From positions 1 through 43,225 of the IMG/VR virus record IMGVR_UViG_3300031576_000117: a DNA stretch of 43,225 bases; one strand, 5' to 3'. Source of the DNA: a virus. Positions 37,118 to 43,225 of the stretch are shown in pieces (within the stretch, counting starts at the first letter, position 1; every line of letters begins with the position of its first letter). The notes below the pieces were generated by a model. The model did no database searches. It saw only the letters and a list, made by a program, of their open reading frames with translations, and was not told the origin of the DNA. Both the position numbers and the translations under genes were made by a program.

Positions 37118-37479
37118 TGAAAAAGTTATTTATTGGTAATCTAAGCTGGTCAATTACGGAAGCGCAACTTGTGGATTATTTTAGTCAAGCCGGAAAAGTT
37201 ATCATGGGGACTATTATCACAAACAGGGATACCGGCAGATCACGGGGTTTTGGGTTTGTTGAAATGGAAACAGAGGAAGGTGCAACAAATGCGCTTACGA
37301 CTTTGAACCAAACTTATTTAGATGGCCGGCAGATCATTGTTAAAGAGGCTCAATCGGAAAACAAAGATCATAGCAGCGATAGAACTATCAATGATTTTCT
37401 CTACTCAAATGCGGAAATTGGTGACGAGATAGAAATACAAGTTGCTAAAAAGAAATTTGTTTTAGTACGAAAAGAGTAA
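37117..37479 (+). CDS. RRM-domain RNA-binding protein
   Basis: ATG 37117 is preferred over GTG 37114, since it couples by TGATG. The 120-aa product is a canonical RNA recognition motif: RNP2 LFIGNL at 4-9 and RNP1 RGFGFVEM at 43-50, with F5, F45 and F47 for base stacking. The beta-alpha-beta order and the DGRQIIVKEAQ last strand (~70-80) are typical. A 35-aa C-terminal extension has a small beta-like end. RRMs are frequent in eukaryotes, cyanobacteria and some other bacteria but rare in phages. It may control host or phage mRNAs. Confidence 0.9.
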   Translation: MKKLFIGNLSWSITEAQLVDYFSQAGKVIMGTIITNRDTGRSRGFGFVEMETEEGATNALTTLNQTYLDGRQIIVKEAQSENKDHSSDRTINDFLYSNAEIGDEIEIQVAKKKFVLVRKE

Positions 37480-37548
37480 TTTGAAGCTAAATTGGCATGA
37501 CCTATACATCAACTAATTTAAAAAAGGCTGTTAGAGAGGCGCTGACAG

Positions 37549-37884
37549 ATGGAATTGTTTGAAAACAATGCTCCAAGAGATGATCCGGAGTATTCCATCA
37601 CACCACGGAGGATACAGTGCAAAAGAGTTAAGGGCTGGCGTATGCCGGCAAATACAATCTATGTAGGCCGTCCGGCAAAGTGGGGGAATCCACTTCCAAT
37701 TAGTTCTTTCTACAATAATGACCGGAGAATAGCAGTTGATTTTTATAAAGCATATATGCACAACTTAAAACCTTTTAGGCAAGAAGAACTTATCGCAGAA
37801 CTCAAAGGCAAGAATCTTGCTTGTTGGTGTCCACTTGACCAACCTTGTCATGCAGACGTTTTGTTGGAGATAGCAAATAAATGA
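37549..37884 (+). CDS. DUF4326-family protein
   Basis: The 111-aa protein matches the DUF4326 pattern: RIQCKRVKGWRMPANTIYVG, GRPAKWGNPL (~40-50) and a C-terminal LACWCPLDQPCHADVLLEI with CxC...CH. This small family is common in phages and mobile elements with no established function. The Cys/His cluster may bind metal or be catalytic. It overlaps the next gene by ATGA. Confidence 0.82.
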   Translation: MELFENNAPRDDPEYSITPRRIQCKRVKGWRMPANTIYVGRPAKWGNPLPISSFYNNDRRIAVDFYKAYMHNLKPFRQEELIAELKGKNLACWCPLDQPCHADVLLEIANK

Positions 37885-38108
37885 CCAATAAAAACCTACG
37901 GAAGCAGATACAACAGATAATACATAGGGCTTTTGTAACACCTCACTGGCAAGTTGACCAACTAGAAGTCCTTTTTACCAAGGAACAAAAGGCGTTGATA
38001 GGGTCATTATCAAAAGATGGGGCTTGCTTTGCAGGGTGTGATAGGTGCGAGTTTAATGGCTCACCGCAAGTTGACGACCTTTTATCTAAGCTCAAAAAAA
38101 AAGATTGA
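37881..38108 (+). CDS. Small Cys-containing protein (75 aa)
   Basis: It starts by ATGA overlap. It has a helical N-terminus (KQIQQIIHRAFVTPHW) and a CFAGCDRCEF cluster near residue 53. No family recognised. Confidence 0.65.
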   Translation: MTNKNLRKQIQQIIHRAFVTPHWQVDQLEVLFTKEQKALIGSLSKDGACFAGCDRCEFNGSPQVDDLLSKLKKKD

Positions 38109-38109
38109 T

Positions 38110-38391
38110 ATGGGTAGCGCAATTTGTTGGCCGGAACAATTTGAAGGTGAAAGAGAAATAGCTGAAAAGATTTGGGCAGACGCAGATCAACGCTGGCCTA
38201 ACAGGGATCGCAGGTGTGGGAATGGGGAACACGCTTGTAAACATTGCCCGATATGCGGATATTTTATGACTAGAGTTACTATTTGGTGGAACGAAATTGG
38301 AGGACTTCTGGCAGTTGTGGGTCAATGCAAAAAACACGGAGAACAATGCGTTGATTCAGACTGGTGGAGTTATACAGATTGGAGCGAATGA
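38110..38391 (+). CDS. Cys/His-rich protein (93 aa)
   Basis: I chose ATG 38110, one base after the upstream stop. The product has C34 and H37, then CKHCPICG (~37-44), and later CKKHGEQC, so one or two zinc sites are likely. Trp-rich end (DWWSYTDWSE). Function unknown. Confidence 0.65.
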   Translation: MGSAICWPEQFEGEREIAEKIWADADQRWPNRDRRCGNGEHACKHCPICGYFMTRVTIWWNEIGGLLAVVGQCKKHGEQCVDSDWWSYTDWSE

Positions 38392-38395
38392 TGAA

Positions 38396-38683
38396 ATGAA
38401 AAAAATACCTATCCAGTTTACGAAGCACGCAATTGACCGAATTACTCAAATTGACATGAGTATTAAAGAAGCAAAGGATTTATTTAAACACTCGAAAGAA
38501 ACCGGCATAAGTGAGCAACACAGGTTTTACAAACTTATTAAATATGGTGAGAAGTATAAAAACATTAAATACTACATACATAGAGGCAAAAAGATTCTTT
38601 TTACTGTAAGAATTGTTGATAAAGAACCTCTGGTTATAACTGTAACCAAAAAGTCTGAGTTCCAACACGGGCTTACTCCTTAG
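38396..38683 (+). CDS. DUF4258-like small protein
   Basis: I chose ATG 38396, after the upstream stop, with GGAG nearby. The 95-aa product opens with FTKHAIDRITQIDMSIKEA, the (S/T)xHAxxR signature seen in DUF4258/RelE-like small proteins. KIKYYIHRGKKILFTVR-like strands and an LVITVTKK strand follow. Some relatives are toxins or RNases, but no partner antitoxin gene is obvious here. Confidence 0.65.
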   Translation: MKKIPIQFTKHAIDRITQIDMSIKEAKDLFKHSKETGISEQHRFYKLIKYGEKYKNIKYYIHRGKKILFTVRIVDKEPLVITVTKKSEFQHGLTP

Positions 38684-38695
38684 CTTCCTCAATGC

Positions 38696-38701
38696 TATAA
38701 T
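38696..38701 (+). promoter_or_regulatory. Extended -10 promoter nine bases before the small terminase ATG
   Basis: TGCTATAAT (box 38696-38701), nine bases, then ATG 38711. The leader is at most ~3 bases. It would drive the packaging and head operon. Confidence 0.65.
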
Positions 38702-38710
38702 AATTTCAGT

Positions 38711-39166
38711 ATGCCAAAGACGGAAAAACCGAAGGCAGTTGCGGTAGTAAAAACTCCAAAGCACAAAGGCGGACGGCCACGAGGCAGTTTTATTAAGTTA
38801 ACTATAGATCAAAAAAAAGCGGCCATTAACTACGTTCTTAAAGCTGGATTGTGGAAAGTAAGACTGACTCATTTTTTAAGGATAGACCTCAAAACTCTAA
38901 ACAGAATTTTAAACAGTGATAAAGATTTTTCCCTCGATCTTGAGGCTGCGGAAGCCGAATTTGCGGGAAATAACATAGCGGCGGCCAAGCCCGAATTTAT
39001 CCTCAAGACAAAGTATAAAGATGAATTTCCCGAAGAAACTAAAATTGGGATTGAGCATAGTATTGATGAGAAGCTATTGGAATTTTTAGATAAACAAATG
39101 GCATTGACTAACACGAGAAGGCGGTTGATAGATGATAATGGAAGCCACCAAAACACTCCTCAATAA
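38711..39166 (+). CDS. Terminase small subunit
   Basis: The 151-aa protein has a basic N-terminus (PKHKGGRPRGSFIKLT), then a helix-turn-helix-like core (~35-75: KKAAINYVLKAGLW, LTHFLRIDLKTLNRIL) and a helical C-terminus. That is the usual design of a small terminase, which recognises phage DNA and recruits the large subunit. It overlaps the large-terminase gene by 35 bases. The assignment relies on fold pattern and adjacency. Confidence 0.75.
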   Translation: MPKTEKPKAVAVVKTPKHKGGRPRGSFIKLTIDQKKAAINYVLKAGLWKVRLTHFLRIDLKTLNRILNSDKDFSLDLEAAEAEFAGNNIAAAKPEFILKTKYKDEFPEETKIGIEHSIDEKLLEFLDKQMALTNTRRRLIDDNGSHQNTPQ

Positions 39167-40547
39167 TTACGCCTTAGTCGACGAAACTGGACAGTTAATT
39201 GACTGGACTCCGGGTCAATTGGAAATCATTGATTGTATTGTTCAGAGAAAAGCCCCCGATGGTAAGAACCGCATACAGATAATCGCTTCTACTCGCTATG
39301 GGAAATCCCTCGCTGTTGCTGCTGGACTCGTCATTAGAGCCTCTTTAAACCCTGAAAGATGGGCGATTGTTGCCGGAACTAAAGAGAAAGCCAGAATCAT
39401 TATGGAGTATGTGACTATGTTTTCTCTCGATTGTGCCCTTATTAGAACCCAGCTTGATGTAGAAGAATCACTTGATAAACTTAGAATGAGGCGCTCTCAA
39501 GATAGACTTACTTACAAAAGGAGAGGTGAGGTTAGGGTTTACTCTGCTGACTCTACGAGAATAACTGAAACCAGTAAATCTTTGATGGGGTTTGGAGCGC
39601 CAAACGTCATAGGTGATGAGTCCGCTTTAATTCCGGATATTTTGCAAGCGACCATAATGAGAATGTTGGGGGACAAAACAGACAACTTTTTAGTTAAAAT
39701 CGGCAATCCTTTTAATCGTAATCACTTCCTCCGTACTTGGAATAATGACCGATACTATAAAATCTTCATTGACTATCAGCAAGGGATTAAAGAAGGTAGA
39801 TATTCGGAGGATTATATCAATGAAATGCGTGAAGAAGCCTTGTTTGACATTCTTTACGCCTGTAAGTTTCCAGATGCAGACTCAATTGACGCATTGGGGT
39901 GGATTCCGCTTTTGACAGACCTCGATATTGAAAGAGCCTTCGTTGATGAAGATAATCTTTTTGGGAATAAACGATTAGGTTGTGACGTTGCAGGGGGAGG
40001 CAGAAACTACAGCGCCATTGTGCTTCGGGCTTTTAACCTTGCGAAAAAAATGTATAAGGAGCAAGAGCCGGACACTATGGAATTTGCTACTAAAATAATG
40101 GCACTCGCGAGGGCATTGCAGATTAAAGATAGAGATATTTTTTTAGACAGTGTGGGTGTCGGTAAGGGTGTTTACGATCATATTAAAAAAGTTATATCGA
40201 AAGTAGTTGGGGTTGAAGGTGGGCGTGAACCCCGTAGTCCGAGATATAGTAACCTTAGGGCGGAAATGTATTGGAGAGCGAGGGAGTGGATTTTGCATGG
40301 GGGAAAATTGCAGCGTGATAAGGACTGGTTGCAGCTCGCCAACATTAAATACAAAGTCGCTGACGGGACGGGGAAGCTCAAGATTATGAGTAAGGAAGAA
40401 ATGCTTAGGAACGGAATTGACAGTCCGGATATTGCCGACAGTTTCGCAATGACATTTGCACGGGAGGAAGACCCTCCGGAGGCGCAGGAGCAAGCGGTAG
40501 TGAACGAGCCGGACTTTGACCCTTATGATTCAATTGAAACAGCATGA
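39132..40547 (+). CDS. Terminase large subunit (DNA packaging ATPase/nuclease)
   Basis: The 471-aa motor protein has Walker A ASTRYGKS at 52-59 and Walker B NVIGDESA with D162/E163. The C-terminal RNase-H-like nuclease has acidic residues D285 (LGCDVAGGG), D339 (FLDSVGVGKG) and D436 (SPDIADSFAM). It pumps DNA through the portal and cuts it. A second ATG at 39138 is an alternative start. It overlaps the next gene by ATGA. Circular permutation of the genome would suit headful packaging. Confidence 0.93.
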   Translation: MIMEATKTLLNNYALVDETGQLIDWTPGQLEIIDCIVQRKAPDGKNRIQIIASTRYGKSLAVAAGLVIRASLNPERWAIVAGTKEKARIIMEYVTMFSLDCALIRTQLDVEESLDKLRMRRSQDRLTYKRRGEVRVYSADSTRITETSKSLMGFGAPNVIGDESALIPDILQATIMRMLGDKTDNFLVKIGNPFNRNHFLRTWNNDRYYKIFIDYQQGIKEGRYSEDYINEMREEALFDILYACKFPDADSIDALGWIPLLTDLDIERAFVDEDNLFGNKRLGCDVAGGGRNYSAIVLRAFNLAKKMYKEQEPDTMEFATKIMALARALQIKDRDIFLDSVGVGKGVYDHIKKVISKVVGVEGGREPRSPRYSNLRAEMYWRAREWILHGGKLQRDKDWLQLANIKYKVADGTGKLKIMSKEEMLRNGIDSPDIADSFAMTFAREEDPPEAQEQAVVNEPDFDPYDSIETA

Positions 40548-40750
40548 ACGAGCCATTTGTACCTCACAAACCAGAAAAAAGAATGTTAGTTGAAGTTTTT
40601 GGTCGGGAAGCGAGTTTGATTAAAAAGTTAAGAAAATATGCTTTCGGAAAGTTTACAATTCAGAAGGTTGACAATATGATTATTAGAATCGAGATTAACG
40701 AGAGTCAGATTATTGAGGAGAACGATGGAGATGATCTTGCTGTAAAATAA
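40544..40750 (+). CDS. Small protein after the large terminase
   Basis: This 68-aa alpha/beta protein (FVPHKPEKRMLVEVFGREAS, then MIIRIEINESQII) is coupled to the terminase by ATGA. No motif is visible. Probably a packaging or head accessory by position. Confidence 0.7.
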   Translation: MNEPFVPHKPEKRMLVEVFGREASLIKKLRKYAFGKFTIQKVDNMIIRIEINESQIIEENDGDDLAVK

Positions 40751-40753
40751 ATG

Positions 40754-40759
40754 TATAAT
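40754..40759 (+). promoter_or_regulatory. -10 box six bases before ATG 40766
   Basis: TATAAT, then CGAGTT, then ATG 40766. The box overlaps the upstream candidate ATG at 40751, which argues that 40766 is the real start. Confidence 0.6.
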
Positions 40760-40765
40760 CGAGTT

Positions 40766-41002
40766 ATGCTAGATAAACCAAAAGAAATGCGTCCTCACTT
40801 AAATCTCTCCGCAAAAGATTTTCCGGCTCTTAAAAACTGGAAAGTTGGCGGAAAATACAAGTTAGAGTTAGATGTTGAACAAATATCTATGCAAAAAGAT
40901 GAGTGGATGGAAGGCGAACCATTGTCTGCCAGTTTTAGAATTAACAAGATCGAAGATGTTACTTTAACAGACGAGGAAAAGGAAGGAAGAAAAGGTTACT
41001 GA
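40766..41002 (+). CDS. Small acidic structural-operon protein
   Basis: I chose ATG 40766 over ATG 40751, because the TATAAT at 40754 would place the transcript start at 40766 and the longer form's first codons lie in the promoter. The 78-aa product (MLDKPKEMRPHLNLSAKDFP) is mixed alpha/beta and acidic at the C-terminus. Unknown role in head assembly or packaging. Confidence 0.65.
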   Translation: MLDKPKEMRPHLNLSAKDFPALKNWKVGGKYKLELDVEQISMQKDEWMEGEPLSASFRINKIEDVTLTDEEKEGRKGY

Positions 41003-41005
41003 CTT

Positions 41006-41368
41006 ATGAATCCCAGCATTTCTACGTCACCGAAAATTAAAATGAAGTCTGTTCGCGGAAGAATTAGAGTCCTTCGTGCTATTGGTTATCGTGGATCAAT
41101 GATCTATATTCGTCAAATTGATGGAGATATTTTTATGTATGATGTAGTTTTTAAAGAGCAAATTTATTCTTCTCACATTGAAATATTACCAAAAGAAGGT
41201 GCAAGTAAGCTGACTAAAAGAGAAATAAGCGAAGCAACCGGCATCATTTTAGCTGGCGCAACTACCACGATTGATGTTCTTTTAGGGGATAAAGTAGACA
41301 AGAAGACTAAAGAAACAGTTGAGGCTTTTGAAAAAGCTGGACGGCAGATGTATGGAGGCGAAAGTTAA
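41006..41368 (+). CDS. Head-module protein of unknown function (120 aa)
   Basis: The first half is beta-rich and basic (VRGRIRVLRAIGYRGSMIYIR); the second is helical (LTKREISEATGIILAGATTT, then KKTKETVEAFEKAG). No catalytic site is visible. The stop overlaps the next gene by TAATG. It lies in the packaging-to-portal stretch. Confidence 0.7.
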   Translation: MNPSISTSPKIKMKSVRGRIRVLRAIGYRGSMIYIRQIDGDIFMYDVVFKEQIYSSHIEILPKEGASKLTKREISEATGIILAGATTTIDVLLGDKVDKKTKETVEAFEKAGRQMYGGES

Positions 41369-41535
41369 TGCCGGCAGGATTTGAAAATTGTGTCGCCAAA
41401 GGTGGCAGAGTTAGAACCAAACGAGTTGACAAAACACATTATATGCACATTTGTTTTTTAGGTGGTAAGAGTTTTGCCGGAGAAGTTAAAGCGTATAAAA
41501 AAGTTTTGAAGGGGGGTAAAAGTGGGAAAAAATAA
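41368..41535 (+). CDS. 55-aa basic conserved-looking protein
   Basis: ATG 41368 to TAA 41533-41535. The product has FENCVAKGGRVRTKRVDK, a YMHICFLGGKSFAGEV strand pair and a Lys-rich tail. Short proteins of this type recur near packaging genes in environmental phages. Function unknown. Confidence 0.7.
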   Translation: MPAGFENCVAKGGRVRTKRVDKTHYMHICFLGGKSFAGEVKAYKKVLKGGKSGKK

Positions 41536-41566
41536 AAAGAAGAAAAAGAAAAAGAGTAATTATTAA
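41522..41566 (+). CDS. Possible 14-aa poly-Lys peptide
   Basis: A GTG at 41522, with GGGGGG upstream, opens a 14-codon frame of nine Lys, two Asn, Gly, Ser and Tyr, ending at 41564-41566 right before the next ATG. It overlaps the preceding gene. It could be a tiny peptide or a relay frame that couples translation; weak evidence. Confidence 0.3.
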   Translation: MGKNKKKKKKKSNY

Positions 41567-41950
41567 ATGAACGTAATTCATGGTTATCCTCCCAATTACG
41601 AGGAGATAGAAAAAGAATTCAATCCTCCAAAAAGTGTAGTGTTTACTTATGGAGAAAACTTATATAGTCCCAGCGGTGGATTTATCTCTAACGATCTTAT
41701 GACCCACGAAGAAACTCATTCAAAACAGCAAGGTAATAACCCTCAAGCATGGTGGAGAAAATACTTTGATGATATTAAGTTTAGAATTTCGCAGGAAGTC
41801 GAGGCTTATCAAAACCAATACAAGGCATTTGTAGGCAATAGAGATTCACGGCGTAAGTTTCTGCGCAAGATTGCTAATGACTTATCGAGTAGAATTTATG
41901 GGAATGTTATTCGCTTTGATGAAGCTAAAACACTAATTAAAAATGGCTGA
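41567..41950 (+). CDS. HExxH zincin-like protein (putative metallopeptidase)
   Basis: The 127-aa protein has H47-E48-E49-T50-H51 in LMTHEETHSKQQG, then WWRKYFDDIKFRISQEVEAYQ, where E77 or E79 could be the third zinc ligand. This compact HExxH plus E layout is that of a minimal zincin. It is encoded just before the portal, so roles in head maturation or virion release are possible. It overlaps the portal start by 8 bases. Confidence 0.68.
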   Translation: MNVIHGYPPNYEEIEKEFNPPKSVVFTYGENLYSPSGGFISNDLMTHEETHSKQQGNNPQAWWRKYFDDIKFRISQEVEAYQNQYKAFVGNRDSRRKFLRKIANDLSSRIYGNVIRFDEAKTLIKNG

Positions 41951-43225
41951 CGAACAAGAAACTCTAAAAAAAGCTGGTATACCCGAAAAGTCGAGCGGTG
42001 ATCCTTATGAGTCACTTGCTGCTCAAATTCAAGCAGAGCATGAACTTGCTTGGAAACATCAGAAACCCAAAAAAGATGAAGCAGAGGTAAGGCTTAGGCT
42101 TTATAACAATCAGAAGCGTAAGAAAAAAGACGTTGGGGATACTACCCTTTTTACAGTTCATCAGACAATACTTGCTTCTTTATATATTGATCGGTTGACT
42201 ACAGAATGGGGTGGTCGTGAGGAAGGGGACGAGGAAGTTGCAGAGAATCTCAATGCAATGTCTGAGTACGATTATGACGAGATGGGTAAGGACGAAATTG
42301 ATTATGACTGGATTTGGGATACGTTATTTTTTGGCAGGGGACTGGTTATGCTTTCAGAGTACGAGCGTGATCCGGAGAATAATATCTTTGTACCAGTTCC
42401 GGAAGTCTTAGACCCTATCACGTTTCTACATGATCCACGAGCTGCCTCAATCAATGGTAATAGACGAGGCAAGGGTGCTTGCCGGTTCTTTGGCAGAGAA
42501 ATAAAAATGACGGCACAGGACATTGAGGAATTACCACACAGAACTGATAGTTTTAAGATGACTGATCTTAAATTCCCGTCTGGCGTTAATACCAGATCGC
42601 TTCTTCAAGACGCAATTGAGGCAAGAGATATGGCTCAAGGTAGACAGACTCAAAAGATGGAAGGGGAAACAAAGTTAGGTGTTAATGCTGAATACGACAT
42701 TGTTGAGTGGCACACACATCAAAAAATTAACGATAGAGTTAAAAAAGTAAAAGTGTGGCTTGCTAACGAGCGAAAAACAACAATTGGTTATCAGATTCTT
42801 GAAACGGAAATGACCGATAAACAGAAGAAAAAGTTTGACGAGGATCAAAAAGAGGCAAAAGAAAAAGGTGAAACTCCTAAGAACCCCATTAAACTCTGGC
42901 CGGTAATTGATAGGCCACTCTATCCGACAGCACATGATTGGGACGGAACTTCTATTCCAGATTTAACAGAAGATAAACAACGCGCAAGAGCAGTTGCACA
43001 GAATTTGGGACTGGATGCAATGAAGGCAGATTTATACCCAATGTATATTTACGATTCAAACAAAGTAATTAATCGCAATGATCTTAATTTTAATTTTAAC
43101 AAGTTTATTCCCATTGACGCTAAAGACCAGAATGTAACTAATGCAGTTGCACCTTTGATTAAAAATAGACCAAACCTACAACTTTTAGACTTTATTTATA
43201 ACTCACTTGATATTTCCGCGCAAAA
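41943..43225 (+). CDS. Portal protein, N-terminal part (continues at base 1-899)
   Basis: ATG 41943 opens a frame that runs off the window edge and continues in frame at base 3; the last 127 bases are the repeat. The joined protein is ~684 aa. Residues ~95-150 (DYDWIWDTLFFGRGLVMLSEY, then VPEVLDPITFLHDPRAAS) are typical of portal proteins: an aromatic helix and a DP-containing strand. The place between terminase and capsid genes agrees. Confidence 0.85.
   Translation, partial: MADEQETLKKAGIPEKSSGDPYESLAAQIQAEHELAWKHQKPKKDEAEVRLRLYNNQKRKKKDVGDTTLFTVHQTILASLYIDRLTTEWGGREEGDEEVAENLNAMSEYDYDEMGKDEIDYDWIWDTLFFGRGLVMLSEYERDPENNIFVPVPEVLDPITFLHDPRAASINGNRRGKGACRFFGREIKMTAQDIEELPHRTDSFKMTDLKFPSGVNTRSLLQDAIEARDMAQGRQTQKMEGETKLGVNAEYDIVEWHTHQKINDRVKKVKVWLANERKTTIGYQILETEMTDKQKKKFDEDQKEAKEKGETPKNPIKLWPVIDRPLYPTAHDWDGTSIPDLTEDKQRARAVAQNLGLDAMKADLYPMYIYDSNKVINRNDLNFNFNKFIPIDAKDQNVTNAVAPLIKNRPNLQLLDFIYNSLDISAQ
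43099..43225. repeat. 127-bp terminal direct repeat, copy 2
   Basis: Identical to bases 1-127. It marks the overlap of a circular assembly. Confidence 0.95.

Noticed and set aside
37497-37562. 21-codon ORF before the DUF4326 gene
   Set aside because: It is too short to support, lacks a Shine-Dalgarno and overlaps the start of the DUF4326 gene out of frame. It could be a leader peptide but nothing favours that.
38396-38683. Toxin-antitoxin pair
   Set aside because: The protein resembles DUF4258/RelE-like folds, but neither neighbour looks like an antitoxin, so I kept only the family-level call.

Overview
The window is a complete circular phage genome, almost certainly assembled from a metagenome. 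The first 127 bases are repeated exactly at the end (1-127 = 43099-43225), so the unique circle is 43,098 bp. The portal gene runs across the join: it starts at 41943 and ends at 899. Every gene I can support lies on the + strand and uses the standard bacterial code. Genes are dense and many overlap by ATGA or TAATG. I found no integrase, repressor, tRNA, CRISPR array or insertion sequence.

The virion genes suggest a short-tailed (podovirus-like) phage. They include a small and a large terminase, a 684-aa portal, an acidic scaffold-like protein, an N4-gp56-family major capsid protein, a tail-tube adaptor-like protein and a nozzle-like beta-propeller protein. There is also a 466-aa coiled-coil internal protein and a 1900-aa polyvalent ejection protein with an ADP-ribosyltransferase-like region and an HExxH zincin. 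No tape-measure or sheath gene was recognised.

Layout in order: 0.9-5.7 kb, head and decoration proteins; 5.8-19.7 kb, abundant structural, fibre and adhesin proteins (LamG, DNRLRE, a 942-aa protein with about 15 repeats of 39 aa); 19.8-26.9 kb, ejection proteins; 26.9-29.1 kb, lysis cassette 1 (small membrane proteins, M23 peptidase, holin-like protein), closed by a terminator; 29.2-30.07 kb, a 36-aa acidic protein in its own transcription unit, then about 0.6 kb of mostly non-coding, hairpin-rich DNA; 30.1-34.0 kb, recombination and nuclease genes (PD-(D/E)XK, Rad52/Sak-like annealing protein, RecB/Cas4-like exonuclease, SWIM and HNH proteins); 34.0-34.9 kb, lysis cassette 2 (membrane proteins and a transglycosylase); 34.9-38.7 kb, small accessory genes including an RRM RNA-binding protein, a DUF4326 protein and a membrane-anchored secreted protein; 38.7-43.1 kb, packaging genes leading into the portal.

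No DNA polymerase, helicase, primase or Rep protein is recognisable, so replication probably depends on the host. The hairpin-rich region at 29.46-30.07 kb is the natural candidate for an origin or structured RNA.

Expression signals are unusually legible. About a dozen genes have a TATAAT-like -10 box only 6-9 bases before the ATG, which predicts leaderless or nearly leaderless mRNAs. Others have a full AAGGAGGTGA Shine-Dalgarno. The genes for the major capsid protein and a 149-aa structural protein share a third type of leader: a TTGACA promoter, a TAACGGAAAAACCGA element and a terminator-like hairpin ending in seven Ts just before an ATG with no Shine-Dalgarno.

The host is a bacterium. The RRM protein and the secreted protein's CHIPPGNP and VCPNLDGIQ-type motifs resemble proteins I associate with Patescibacteria (CPR) and similar uncultivated lineages. 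That host assignment is inference only.
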